This document shows, piece by piece, positions 26,710-35,500 of a stretch of 64,000 nucleotides of DNA. Origin of the DNA: Candidatus Hydrogenedens sp. (lineage in GTDB: Bacteria; Hydrogenedentota; Hydrogenedentia; Hydrogenedentales; Hydrogenedentaceae); contig DAOSBX010000007.1 of assembly GCA_035361075.1 (NCBI GenBank), positions 1 to 64,000 of the forward strand, read 5' to 3'. A program made the position numbers and the translations under genes. Numbering within the stretch: position 1 is the first letter of the stretch; every line of letters starts with the position of its first letter. Under the pieces are notes generated by a model that saw only the letters and a program-made list of their open reading frames with translations, was not told where the DNA came from and searched no databases.

Positions 26710-26954
26710 AATATGATGGGGGTTTATAGATAGGTACGTAAAATTAACTTTTCTTGCTTTTGCTTTTTTTATACTTTTAATTCAATTTTGTTTATATGCT
26801 ATTTGTTAGCTTGTCTTTTTAGACCCTATTAAATATGAAATTCTATGGTAATAAATAAAAGTATTTTTTAGTCCATTAATGTAAATAATAGATAAAAATA
26901 AAATAATAATTTTTAATTAAAATAAAAATATTTATTGAAAAAGTAAAAATTTTC
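26710..26954. other. AT-rich intergenic stretch after the acyl-CoA ligase
   Basis: This is a very AT-rich stretch of about 245 bases with no open frame worth reporting and no clear hairpin terminator; a T-rich run follows the stop. It leads into the promoter of the Lys/Ala-rich peptide gene listed separately. Confidence 0.5.
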
Positions 26955-26984
26955 TTGACAAATGGTATCTATATGTAGTATAAA
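26955..26984 (+). promoter_or_regulatory. Promoter of the Lys/Ala-rich peptide gene
   Basis: Perfect TTGACA (26955-26960) and TATAAA (26979-26984) are separated by 18 bases, about 85 bases before the peptide start. This is one of the best sigma-70-like promoters visible in the window. Confidence 0.65.
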
Positions 26985-26989
26985 TATAG

Positions 26990-27022
26990 TTGGTATACCA
27001 CAAAATAAACTTTTGGTATACC
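26990..27022 (+). promoter_or_regulatory. Pair of GGTATACC palindromes just downstream of the -10 box
   Basis: TTGGTATACC occurs at 26990-26999 and again at 27013-27022, 23 bases apart, about two helical turns. Each contains the self-complementary GGTATACC, and the first extends to the 10-base palindrome TGGTATACCA. They lie over or just after the expected transcription start, where a repressor dimer or tetramer would block initiation. The TGGT...ACCA form resembles GntR-type sites, but no regulator is adjacent. Confidence 0.5.
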
Positions 27023-27068
27023 CTGTGTGATTTACAAATCAAATAAACCTATAAAAAGGAGAATGGAA

Positions 27069-27164
27069 ATGGCCACAGCAAAGAAAGCCGCTGCGAAGAA
27101 GGCTCCTGCGAAAAAGGCCGCTGCGAAGAAGGCTCCTGCGAAGAAAGCAGGCTGCAAGAAGTAA
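27069..27164 (+). CDS. Tiny Lys/Ala/Pro-rich protein (histone-H1-tail-like)
   Basis: A 31-residue protein starts MATAKKAAAKKAPAKK and ends AGCKK. AGGAG (27057-27061) is seven bases before the chosen ATG; upstream in-frame ATG at 27063 is too close. It is almost entirely Ala, Lys and Pro, in the AAKKAPAKK pattern of bacterial histone-H1-like tails, and would be very basic. The coding DNA is a 30-base unit (27087-27116, 27117-27146) repeated nearly perfectly and is much richer in G+C than its surroundings. It has a strong promoter, palindromic sites and a strong terminator of its own, so it appears to be an independently and highly expressed gene. Nucleic-acid binding is the best guess; the lone Cys near the end could allow dimerisation. 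Confidence 0.75.
   Translation: MATAKKAAAKKAPAKKAAAKKAPAKKAGCKK
27087..27146 (+). repeat. Two tandem 30-bp repeats inside the Lys/Ala-rich gene
   Basis: The unit GCCGCTGCGAAGAAGGCTCC followed by TGCGAARAAR occurs twice in tandem (27087-27116 and 27117-27146), with differences only at the last codons. It encodes AAAKKAPAKK twice and could expand or contract by slippage. Confidence 0.8.
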
Positions 27165-27191
27165 GCAGGTAAATATTTGCCACTCTTTCAT

Positions 27192-27225
27192 GCACAGGTC
27201 ATAAAAATATGACCTGTGCTTTTTT
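27192..27225 (+). terminator. Rho-independent terminator of the Lys/Ala-rich gene
   Basis: A perfect 11-bp stem (GCACAGGTCAT at 27192-27202, ATGACCTGTGC at 27209-27219) with a 6-base loop is followed directly by six T residues. It lies 28 bases after the stop codon. Confidence 0.92.
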
Positions 27226-27312
27226 GTTTAGAGCAAATTTGATAAACGAAAAAAATATTTCGTAAGATGTTAGTTTGTTATATTAAATAAATATGATGGA
27301 AAGGAATAAATT

Positions 27313-28185
27313 ATGAAACACTTTGTATTTTTTGTTTATTTATTTTTTTGTTTTTCGGTTATTTTTAATGTTGCTTTTTTTACGGAGCAAAGTTATGCAG
27401 AAGAAACTATTAAAGTAATGACATTTAATCTTCGCTATGGAACTGCGATGGATGGAGCCAATCACTGGAACAAAAGAAAGGATGTTCTTGTGGAGGTGAT
27501 TAAAAAATATGACCCAGATTTATTGGGGACACAAGAATGCCTTGATTTTCAGGCAACATATATTGCGGAGCAGATACCTTCATACTCTTATGTTGGAAGA
27601 GGTAGAGAAAAAGATGGTTCAAGTGAACAGACCGCTATATTTTATAAAAAGGATTTATGGGATGTTTTAGATACTAAATATTTCTGGATTTCTGAAACCC
27701 CTGAAGAGCCAGGTTCAAAATCTTGGGATACTGTTTGTACACGAATTGTTACATGGTTAAAATTAAAACATAAACCTTCAGGTAAGGAAATGCTTTATAT
27801 CAATACTCACCTTGACCATAAAGGTGAAACTGCTCGTCAAAAAGGAGCAGAGATTATTTGTGATAGAATAAAAAAGGAAGGTATAAATTTGCCGATTATA
27901 ATTACAGGCGATTTTAATGCAGTAGGTGAAAAATCAGAACCGTGGAAGATTTTTATAAATAATGGTTTTAATGATTCGTGGTTGAAAACAGATGAAAAAT
28001 CAGGTCCTTTGACAACATGGTGTGGCTTTAAAGACCCGGATCTCAATTCCGATTATCGCATTGATTGGGTTTTATATCAAGGACCATTCCATCCGTTAAA
28101 ATGCGAAACCGTTGTTTATAGCAAAGAAGGTAGGTATCCATCGGACCATTTCCCTGTTGTAACTGTTTTCAAATGGGATTCATAA
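27313..28185 (+). CDS. Secreted endonuclease/exonuclease/phosphatase-family protein
   Basis: This 290-residue protein has a signal peptide (about 1-29, MKHFVFFVYLFFCFSVIF then a short cleavage region). The mature part is an EEP (DNase I-like) phosphoesterase: KVMTFNLRYGT with the active-site Asn, LLGTQECLDFQ with the metal-binding Glu, YINTHLDHKG, ITGDFNAVGE and the terminal YPSDHFPVV with the catalytic His. AAGGA precedes the start. Secreted members of this subfamily act on phosphodiesters or sugar phosphates; the substrate is not evident. It follows the Lys/Ala-rich gene terminator, so it has its own promoter. Confidence 0.88.
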   Translation: MKHFVFFVYLFFCFSVIFNVAFFTEQSYAEETIKVMTFNLRYGTAMDGANHWNKRKDVLVEVIKKYDPDLLGTQECLDFQATYIAEQIPSYSYVGRGREKDGSSEQTAIFYKKDLWDVLDTKYFWISETPEEPGSKSWDTVCTRIVTWLKLKHKPSGKEMLYINTHLDHKGETARQKGAEIICDRIKKEGINLPIIITGDFNAVGEKSEPWKIFINNGFNDSWLKTDEKSGPLTTWCGFKDPDLNSDYRIDWVLYQGPFHPLKCETVVYSKEGRYPSDHFPVVTVFKWDS

Positions 28186-28272
28186 TTGTTATAATTAAGC
28201 ATCTTTTTTCCCCTCTTTAATTTCATGTATTACAAATATATTAAAAATTATTATTAACTGGAGAATAAACAA

Positions 28273-29034
28273 GTGGCAAAAGTTAAAGTAGTTACTTTTG
28301 ATTTATGGGATTGCCTTTTTGTAGATGATAGTGATGAGCCAAAGAGAGCAAAGGCAGGATTAAAGAACAAAAAAATTTCGCGACGAGAGATACTTCATAA
28401 TGCATTATCAAAAATAGCACCTATTGACCGTAGTCTTGTGGACACCGCTTTTGATGTTGTAGATTCGGCCTTTCGTAAAGTATGGCATGACCAACTTGTA
28501 ACGTGGACTGTGGCAGAACGAGTTTCTGTGTTATTAGAAGGGTTAGGTCGTTCTTTACCGAAGGATGTGTTTGATGGGATAGTAAAAGCTTATGAAGATA
28601 TGGAAATTCAATATATGCCCGACCCTGTGCCAGGTGCAGTCGATGCATTAAAAGAATTGAGTAAACAATATAAATTATCTATTGTATCGGATGCTATTTT
28701 CACTCCTGGCAAAAATTTGAGAATTTTATTACAGGAAGCGGGTATGTATCCTTATTTCGACTATTTTGTTTTTTCTGATGAGATAGGTGTATCCAAGCCA
28801 CATCCAGCTGTTTTTGAAGCGGTAGCCCGACATTTTAATATTGAATTACAAAATATTGTTCATGTAGGAGACCGTCCTCATAATGATATTTTGGGACCAC
28901 AATCTGTAGGTGCAAGGGGTGTGCTTTTAACAGCAGTGAAGGAAAGACCTTTAGATGGGGCCTGTCCAGATGCTATTTGCAAGAAATATGAAGATTTGCC
29001 CCGTATTATTCAGGAAATGGATACAGAGAGTTAA
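28273..29034 (+). CDS. HAD-superfamily hydrolase
   Basis: This 253-residue phosphatase-like protein starts at GTG, with GGAG about ten bases upstream. The HAD motifs are present: motif I VVTFDLWDCLF with the nucleophile Asp, motif II around IVSDAIFTPGK, motif III Lys in GVSKPHPAVFEAV, and motif IV HVGDRPHNDILGPQSVGARG. The helical cap of subfamily I (about 20-115) lies between motifs I and II. It probably hydrolyses a small phosphorylated metabolite. The next gene, a glutamine amidotransferase, starts 53 bases later; they may form a two-gene unit but have no known shared pathway. Confidence 0.88.
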   Translation: MAKVKVVTFDLWDCLFVDDSDEPKRAKAGLKNKKISRREILHNALSKIAPIDRSLVDTAFDVVDSAFRKVWHDQLVTWTVAERVSVLLEGLGRSLPKDVFDGIVKAYEDMEIQYMPDPVPGAVDALKELSKQYKLSIVSDAIFTPGKNLRILLQEAGMYPYFDYFVFSDEIGVSKPHPAVFEAVARHFNIELQNIVHVGDRPHNDILGPQSVGARGVLLTAVKERPLDGACPDAICKKYEDLPRIIQEMDTES

Positions 29035-29087
29035 ATAATATTTTTTATGAACACAAAAAATAAAAAAGTAGTAAAGGAGTAGCTAAT

Positions 29088-29948
29088 ATGAGTAAAGTCC
29101 CTCGATTTCTTATAGTAGATGGCTATCCCATAAAAAGCCGAGAACAATTTGATCAGGTAGGAATGAAACTTGCTGGAATACTTTATGCAGATTTGCTTAT
29201 AAAATATTTACCAGAGGCAGAATATGATATCTGGTATAGTAGTGATGAAGGTGCCGTTCCACCGACAGATGAACAATTAAGTCAATATACAGGTGTTATC
29301 TGGCCTGGATGTAATCTAACGATTTACCATGAAGATGACCCACGAGTGCAAGCACATATCCACTTGTGTCAGCGTTGTTATGAAGCAGGTATTCCTCAAA
29401 TAGGAAGTTGTTGGGGGATTCAATTAGCCAATTATTCTGCAGGTGGAAAAGTGGAGCCTCATCCTAAAGGACGCGAGATGGGAATTGCAACAAAAATCAG
29501 ACTAACAGAAGAAGGGAAGAAACACCCCATGTTTAAGGGAAAACCTGAAGTATATTCTCATTTTGTTAGTCACGATGACCATGTAACCAAATTGGCAGAT
29601 GGAGGAATTTTATTAGCGGGAAATGATTGGAGTACTGTTCAAGCGTGTGAGGTTCATTATAAGAAAGGTGTATTCTGGGCAACTCAATATCATCCTGAAT
29701 ATAATCTGCATGAAGTTGCACGGTTAATCATTGCACGTGAACCTAAACTTATTCAACAGGGAATGTTCCGAGACCACGAAGACATGATGATATATGTAAC
29801 ACGACTTGAAATGGTACATGCAAATCCCTCATTAAAATATATTCGCTGGCAATATAAGATTGATGATGATTTAATTGATGATAAAATCCGTGAATGCGAA
29901 TTTATTAATTGGATAGAATATATCATCAAACCACGACTGTCCAAATAA
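29088..29948 (+). CDS. Class I glutamine amidotransferase-like protein
   Basis: This 286-residue protein has the GATase-I triad: Cys108 in IGSCWGIQLA, with His202 and Glu204 in ATQYHPEYN. VIWPGCNL forms part of the oxyanion and binding region. The C-terminal ~70 residues are helical and not part of the standard fold. It looks most like stand-alone GMP-synthase-type amidotransferases and gamma-glutamyl-hydrolase-like peptidases, which cleave the amide of a small substrate. The ribosome site is AAAGGAG. No synthetase partner is adjacent, so it either serves a distant enzyme or acts alone. Confidence 0.85.
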   Translation: MSKVPRFLIVDGYPIKSREQFDQVGMKLAGILYADLLIKYLPEAEYDIWYSSDEGAVPPTDEQLSQYTGVIWPGCNLTIYHEDDPRVQAHIHLCQRCYEAGIPQIGSCWGIQLANYSAGGKVEPHPKGREMGIATKIRLTEEGKKHPMFKGKPEVYSHFVSHDDHVTKLADGGILLAGNDWSTVQACEVHYKKGVFWATQYHPEYNLHEVARLIIAREPKLIQQGMFRDHEDMMIYVTRLEMVHANPSLKYIRWQYKIDDDLIDDKIRECEFINWIEYIIKPRLSK

Positions 29949-29999
29949 AAATTTAAGATTAAAGGTACTAAAAAGATATTTTAATTAATAAAAGATAAT

Positions 30000-32174
30000 T
30001 TAAAAAATACGAGGGGTGTTTCGAAGGTATTCGCTGTATCGGCAGAGGTGGGCAATGGCTTTTGCCATATTGGTAGGATTTTGGAAGACATAGATATTCA
30101 TTTCTTCGAGTTTTTTTAGTACTGGATTTTTATTTTGACCGTGAGATAGGATCGTTGTGTCTGAAGCCACTACAATGGGTTTTTGGTAGGTTTGCATAAG
30201 TCTTGTAATTTCCTCTGCATCTTTTATCTCAAAATGGGTTCCGATCTCTGATAATTTGTCAAGTCCCAAATGTTTTGCCCGTTCTGAATTTTGGAGACGC
30301 ACATATGCACTACCGATATAGCCAATGCCTAAGATAACCAGTATGTCAACCTCGTCGTCCTGTATTAGTATTTCCATTGAATTTTTAAATAAGTTTCTAT
30401 CTGTTCCTGCGACCATATCCACAGGATTTGTTCGATTCCACCATTTAGGCATAATAGCATCTAATTTTTTTAATGTGTTTTCGGAAAGAGGAATGACGTT
30501 TAATCCTACTTTTGTACACACATCTGCAGAAATAACACCCCAGCCCCCCCCTTGCGATAGAATACCCACATTCCTGCCTCGGGGGAGTGGAACATTCGAA
30601 AGAAGATAGGCTGTTTCGGTTGCTTCATACACATCTTCAGTCAGTATTGCACCTTGTTGGATACAAATCCCGCGAAATAATCGGTAATCAGTGGCTAATG
30701 CACCAGTGTGTGAAGAAGCGGCGCGAGAACCTGCCTGAGTTTTGCCTCCTTTTAATATTATTACAGGTTTTTTCTTTGTTGTCTTTTTTAATTCGTTGAA
30801 GAAGAGACGAATATCCTTTGCACTTTCAATATAAGAAAAAATCACCTTTGTTTTGGGGTCAGAACCGAAAAAGTTCAAGTAATGGTAATTTTTAATAACT
30901 GCTTCATTGCCTGTGCTGATAAATCGAGATAGTCCTAAATGGTGTTCCATAGCCCAACTCATTATTGTGTTTCCAATATTCCCACTTTGAGATAAGATAC
31001 TTAATCCACCTGGTTGAGGATATCTTCCTATCATTGAACAATACAATTTTTTTGGATATGGACTGACTACACCTGCGCAATTAGGACCGATAAGATATAG
31101 ATTATTTTCGTGTGCAATTTGTTTTAATTTTTCCTGAGAAGTTTGTGCCTCTTCATTATTCAATTCTCCAAAACCTGCTGTTATGACAAGGACAACCTGA
31201 ATACCTTTTTGGATACATTCCTGAACCGAAGGTAGAACTGTTGGTGGAGGAACAATAATAACCGCCAAATCTACCACTTCGGGCAAATCCAAAATAGAGG
31301 GATAACAAGGAATATTCAAGACCTCGCTTCGTTTGGGATTAACACCATATATCTTTCCTGTGTATCCCCCCTCAAGAGTATTAAACAGGACGCGAAAACC
31401 CCATTTGATTGGGGTATCTGTTATGCCAACAATGGCAATACTTTCAGGTTCAAATAGTTTCAATAGTGTGTTGAAATCAAGTGATGTTCTCTCTGTTTGT
31501 TCATTTTTTATCGAAATGTTCCCTTTAACTGCAAGGGCATCTACTGCAATAGGTGTATCACGATGTATCAAAATAGGATTTAATTCAAATTGACTGATTT
31601 TTGCTTCATTGCTTAATAGATTTTCAATAGATTTTATTATGGGGAAAATCTTTTTTGTATCAATAGGAGGGTCTCCGCGAAATGAATTAAAGATTTTTTT
31701 GAAATGTAATTCATAGATCATTTCTTGTAAATCAATTTCACTAATGGGGGCAGAACGGAAAGACACATCTTCTATCGCTTCTACAAAAATACCTCCTATA
31801 CCGATATAAACACACACACCATATTCATTATGTTTCATTCCGCCAATGATAAGTTCGCGTTTACCATAAATATGTTTTTGTAATAAAAATCCCGATAGAT
31901 TATGGTTTTGTGCATTGTTCTGAATCTCTTTTACTGCTTTTAATAAATCTTCTTCCGATTTTATATCTGTTTTTACTAATCCCAAATCGCTTTTATGGGC
32001 AATTCCTTCTGCCATACCTTTTATTGTTATCGGAAATTCTAAATTTTTTGAAGAGGAAATGAGTTCCTCTATGTTATAACAAATGCGAAAGTCTGCTATG
32101 GGTATTTTGTATTTTTCTAATAAATCTAATGTTTGTTTTTCAGAAAGAATAGTTGTTTGTTTTTGATTCATCAA
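30000..32174 (-). CDS. ADP-forming acyl-CoA (acetyl-CoA) synthetase, beta-alpha fusion
   Basis: This 724-residue enzyme converts acyl-CoA, ADP and phosphate to acid, CoA and ATP (or the reverse), giving substrate-level ATP in fermentation. Domains are in the order ATP-grasp (about 1-220; PITIKGMAEGIAHKSDLGLV) then CoA-binding/ligase (about 235-700; SIAIVGITDTPIKWGFRV, SQSGNIGNTIM, and the phosphorylated His489 in AASSHTGALATDYR). Both catalytic halves are in one chain, beta first. The acyl substrate could be acetate or a longer acid. It is monocistronic, convergent with the amidotransferase gene, and 80 bases from the operon to its right. Confidence 0.92.
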   Translation of the reverse strand: MMNQKQTTILSEKQTLDLLEKYKIPIADFRICYNIEELISSSKNLEFPITIKGMAEGIAHKSDLGLVKTDIKSEEDLLKAVKEIQNNAQNHNLSGFLLQKHIYGKRELIIGGMKHNEYGVCVYIGIGGIFVEAIEDVSFRSAPISEIDLQEMIYELHFKKIFNSFRGDPPIDTKKIFPIIKSIENLLSNEAKISQFELNPILIHRDTPIAVDALAVKGNISIKNEQTERTSLDFNTLLKLFEPESIAIVGITDTPIKWGFRVLFNTLEGGYTGKIYGVNPKRSEVLNIPCYPSILDLPEVVDLAVIIVPPPTVLPSVQECIQKGIQVVLVITAGFGELNNEEAQTSQEKLKQIAHENNLYLIGPNCAGVVSPYPKKLYCSMIGRYPQPGGLSILSQSGNIGNTIMSWAMEHHLGLSRFISTGNEAVIKNYHYLNFFGSDPKTKVIFSYIESAKDIRLFFNELKKTTKKKPVIILKGGKTQAGSRAASSHTGALATDYRLFRGICIQQGAILTEDVYEATETAYLLSNVPLPRGRNVGILSQGGGWGVISADVCTKVGLNVIPLSENTLKKLDAIMPKWWNRTNPVDMVAGTDRNLFKNSMEILIQDDEVDILVILGIGYIGSAYVRLQNSERAKHLGLDKLSEIGTHFEIKDAEEITRLMQTYQKPIVVASDTTILSHGQNKNPVLKKLEEMNIYVFQNPTNMAKAIAHLCRYSEYLRNTPRIF

Positions 32175-32254
32175 AATAACTCCTGCGTCTTCACTTTGTA
32201 AATTGGCTTTTATGTTAACAAATTTTTAAACGGAATTTGTATTTAAAAACCAGT

Positions 32255-32578
32255 TTAATTATCTCTTTGTCTTCCTCGTCTCCAACGTTTACGAAGTTGT
32301 TGATGTTGTTTTAGATTTTCTTTTTTATTCTGTTCTTCTTCATGCAATTTTTTGTAAAACAAAGCTTCCTTATCAGAAAGATTATTATTCTGTATCATAC
32401 GTTTAATTTTTTCAATATCAGTTGTGGTTCCTGTTGGTTTTATAGGACTCCCTTCCGTTTGTATAAAAGATAATTCTGTCGATGATTTTTCAGGGAGCGT
32501 ATGATAGACGGAAATAATGATAAACGTAATAGCGTAAAGTAACGAAATGCTCAAAAAAACAAAATCATTTCTTTTCAT
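32255..32578 (-). CDS. Small single-helix membrane protein, last gene of the Amr operon
   Basis: This 107-residue protein has a hydrophobic N-terminal helix (about 6-25, FVFLSISLLYAITFIIISVY). After a short linker, the C-terminal ~60 residues are charged and probably helical, ending in a basic run (RKRWRRGRQRDN). I recognise no family. Its start overlaps the end of the large flavin/iron-sulfur membrane gene by 14 bases, so it is translationally coupled and probably an accessory to that protein, for example an assembly or anchoring subunit. Confidence 0.6.
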   Translation of the reverse strand: MKRNDFVFLSISLLYAITFIIISVYHTLPEKSSTELSFIQTEGSPIKPTGTTTDIEKIKRMIQNNNLSDKEALFYKKLHEEEQNKKENLKQHQQLRKRWRRGRQRDN

Positions 32579-35500
32579 GTTTGTAGCACCGATTACATTG
32601 GATACAATCTATTTCTTCAGGTCTTGAAATTCCGAGATCGCAATGTGTAGGGAAGGTTCTTTGCCAGAAAAATGAAAATATTCGAAGCGATTGGATTAAA
32701 CTTAAAAAAGCACCTGTTGGACAAAGTACCCTGCACCAGAAACGGTTATATAGAAGACTTGCAACTAAAACAAAAATACCAAATATTGTTATGTAGTTTG
32801 ATATGTCCAACGTAAAAAAGGATAGTAAGGGGTCGACGCTAATCATTGTTGCTTCCCGCACGATAAAATATATAAAGAAGAATAAAAAGGCAATGATGTA
32901 TTTAAACTGTCGAGTTATGTACCATGTTTGTCTTGTCGGGGTTATTTTTCTATTTATCCAATTAAATTTGCTTATTAGTTCAGATAATGCTCCAAATGGG
33001 CATAAATATCCGCAGTAAATATTGCCATTGATTAGAACAAGCACAGGAATGCCAATAGTTAAAATGGTTGAGATATTCAAATGAAATTGTAGTTTCTCCA
33101 CAGATAAGAGCTGAACAATGGAATAAAGCCCATATTGAATGTTTAACCAGAAACCCAAAACTATTACTACGGATATTAACCATAATGTCCGAAGTAAGTT
33201 ATTATGGAAAAATCGAAGGATTATAGCCAGAAGAATAAATAAAAGAAAGATATATACGGAGTAAGTTGTATGGGCTAACGTATTGTAAGAGAATGATATT
33301 TTGGATTGAGTTATATTATTTGTTTGAATAATTTTTGCAAATTCTTTTCCTGAAAATTGAACAGCCCTTTTAACAGCATCGGAAGTTGTTGTCGCCCCGC
33401 TAACAATATCTATTTCTGAGATTGTTTCGGGCTGAAATATATTTTTCCCTTTATACAAAAAGAAGTAGTTTTCAACGAGAGATAAATAATCGGGGGTTTC
33501 GTTCGATTGGATAACTTTAATATCTTCAATATTCCCTTCTTTAGACACCTTAACTGCAATATCCATTTCTCCACCATATCCAATTACCTTAAATAGCGAA
33601 GCTGTTGAAAAAATATAGGAGATATGTTCATTCTGATTTTCATCTTTTTTTGTAACAGTATAATAACGGATTTGTCTATTATCAGGAAGCATTATTATTT
33701 CGGGTTGAAGTTCTCCTCCGTCGGATAATTCCTGGGCAATTATTGTAAATGTATCTTCGGGCAAAGGAGTTGTGACGCGATTATATATTTCAGTTGAGAT
33801 AAAACATAAAATAAGGACTGGGAAGAGTATGTATCCAAGGTTTCTTCCCCATAATGATGACTGATGTGCTGGAGTTTTTTTTAGGAGGGGGATGAAAATG
33901 AAGGTAATGAGTAAATAATAGAAAATTACTTCAATTGAATACTTTAACCCTAAAAGAGGGAGCAACATAATTGGAAATAGAAAAGCCCCTATTCCTGCTC
34001 CGAGATTATCCCATACTTCTAAGTTTACCGCAATTTGAGCCGTGGTTAATTCTTTATCTAATGTATTGAGAAACATGGAAAGGAGAAAACCTAAAGCAAA
34101 CCCCCATAAAAAGAATATAGCGAGATAAGTATAAAAATGGATGGATGATACGAAAATTATTGCAATTGTATAACAAATACAGACAGAAAAAAGAAAGAAA
34201 ACAATGAAGAACGATTGCTTATTATTATCTGTATACAAAGCATTAAAGAGGAGGGGACTTATTGAGAGTCCCAGCATAAACATAGAGGATAAGAGACCAA
34301 TGTAGGTTGAGAGAGTTCCATAATGGTATTGAAATTGTATAAGAAGGAGAATAGAAATCCCCATACTAATAGCACCAATAATGAAAATAGCAAAATATGT
34401 TTCTAAATTAATATAAAAACATGACCCTTTCCCTTTTCGGATAGATTTCCTTTTATATATCCAGCGTGCTAATAAAAAACATAATGGAGATGAGATTAAC
34501 AGGAAAAAGACCAGTTGCTTAATGGTAATAATTTTATCTAATAACCCTGAATAACCCTGTTTCCAGAGATAAAAAAGATTACTATATAGAAAGCCGAGAT
34601 ATTTGTCTTCTGTATTAATTAAGTAATCTTCACGAATAAATTTTTTAATTTCCTCATATCGATTTTTTTGGAAAATAATTCTATCAGCAGGATATAGGTC
34701 TTTTACGATACTGGGTTTGATGTCTGAAATTTGTTGTTGTAAAACAGATAATCGCTGTTCAAGTGTTGGTATATGTTCACTCAAAGGATACGATACTGAA
34801 CCAAATAGCCATGTCTCGTCACCTGGTTTTAATGCATTAAGCTTAAATACCTGTTGAAAAGTAAAATATATGGACGAACCAAGTGTTGCAATTTCGCCAC
34901 CTAAAAAATTTTCTCCGCCTGACATACGAATTCCTGCGATTCCTTTGTCTGTAAGATGAGTTTTAAGTAAATCAAAAAAATGATTTGTCAAGTATTGGTT
35001 TGTAGTGATAGTTTGTGGGTCGCCTGTATAAACAAGGATGATGTCAAATTTATCATTAGTATTTTTCAAAAAAGTACGGACTTCAGTTTGTGGAAATATG
35101 ATTTTTTCGCTATTTATAAGGGAATTTTCATGTAATAGTGAAACAATATTTTTAGATAGTTCGAAGTCAAAAGGTATCCATAAAATTTTTTCTATATTGT
35201 TAATACTTACTAAGTATGGTAGTGTGTAAATAAAGGGTTCACCGATGAGCAAAATATCTTTAGCATCATTTTTCTGAGCAAAGAAAGTAGATAATAACCG
35301 CAAACCATATTCCTGATTTGGGAAACTCAATGCGGGTTTGAGGTTTCGTAAAAGAATGAATTGGTTATCATCATACCCATATAAGTATTCTCCCTTTTGA
35401 GTAATTATTTTGCCTCTAAAATTTTCATTTTTTGTAATACGATTCCACAAAGACTTGTTTTCCCACGAATCCAGTAAGAATGCCAATACCAAAAGTAAAG

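Noticed and set aside
26710..26954. Short open frames in the AT-rich gap after the acyl-CoA ligase
   Set aside because: Frames are short, lack ribosome sites and are compositionally like noncoding AT-rich DNA.
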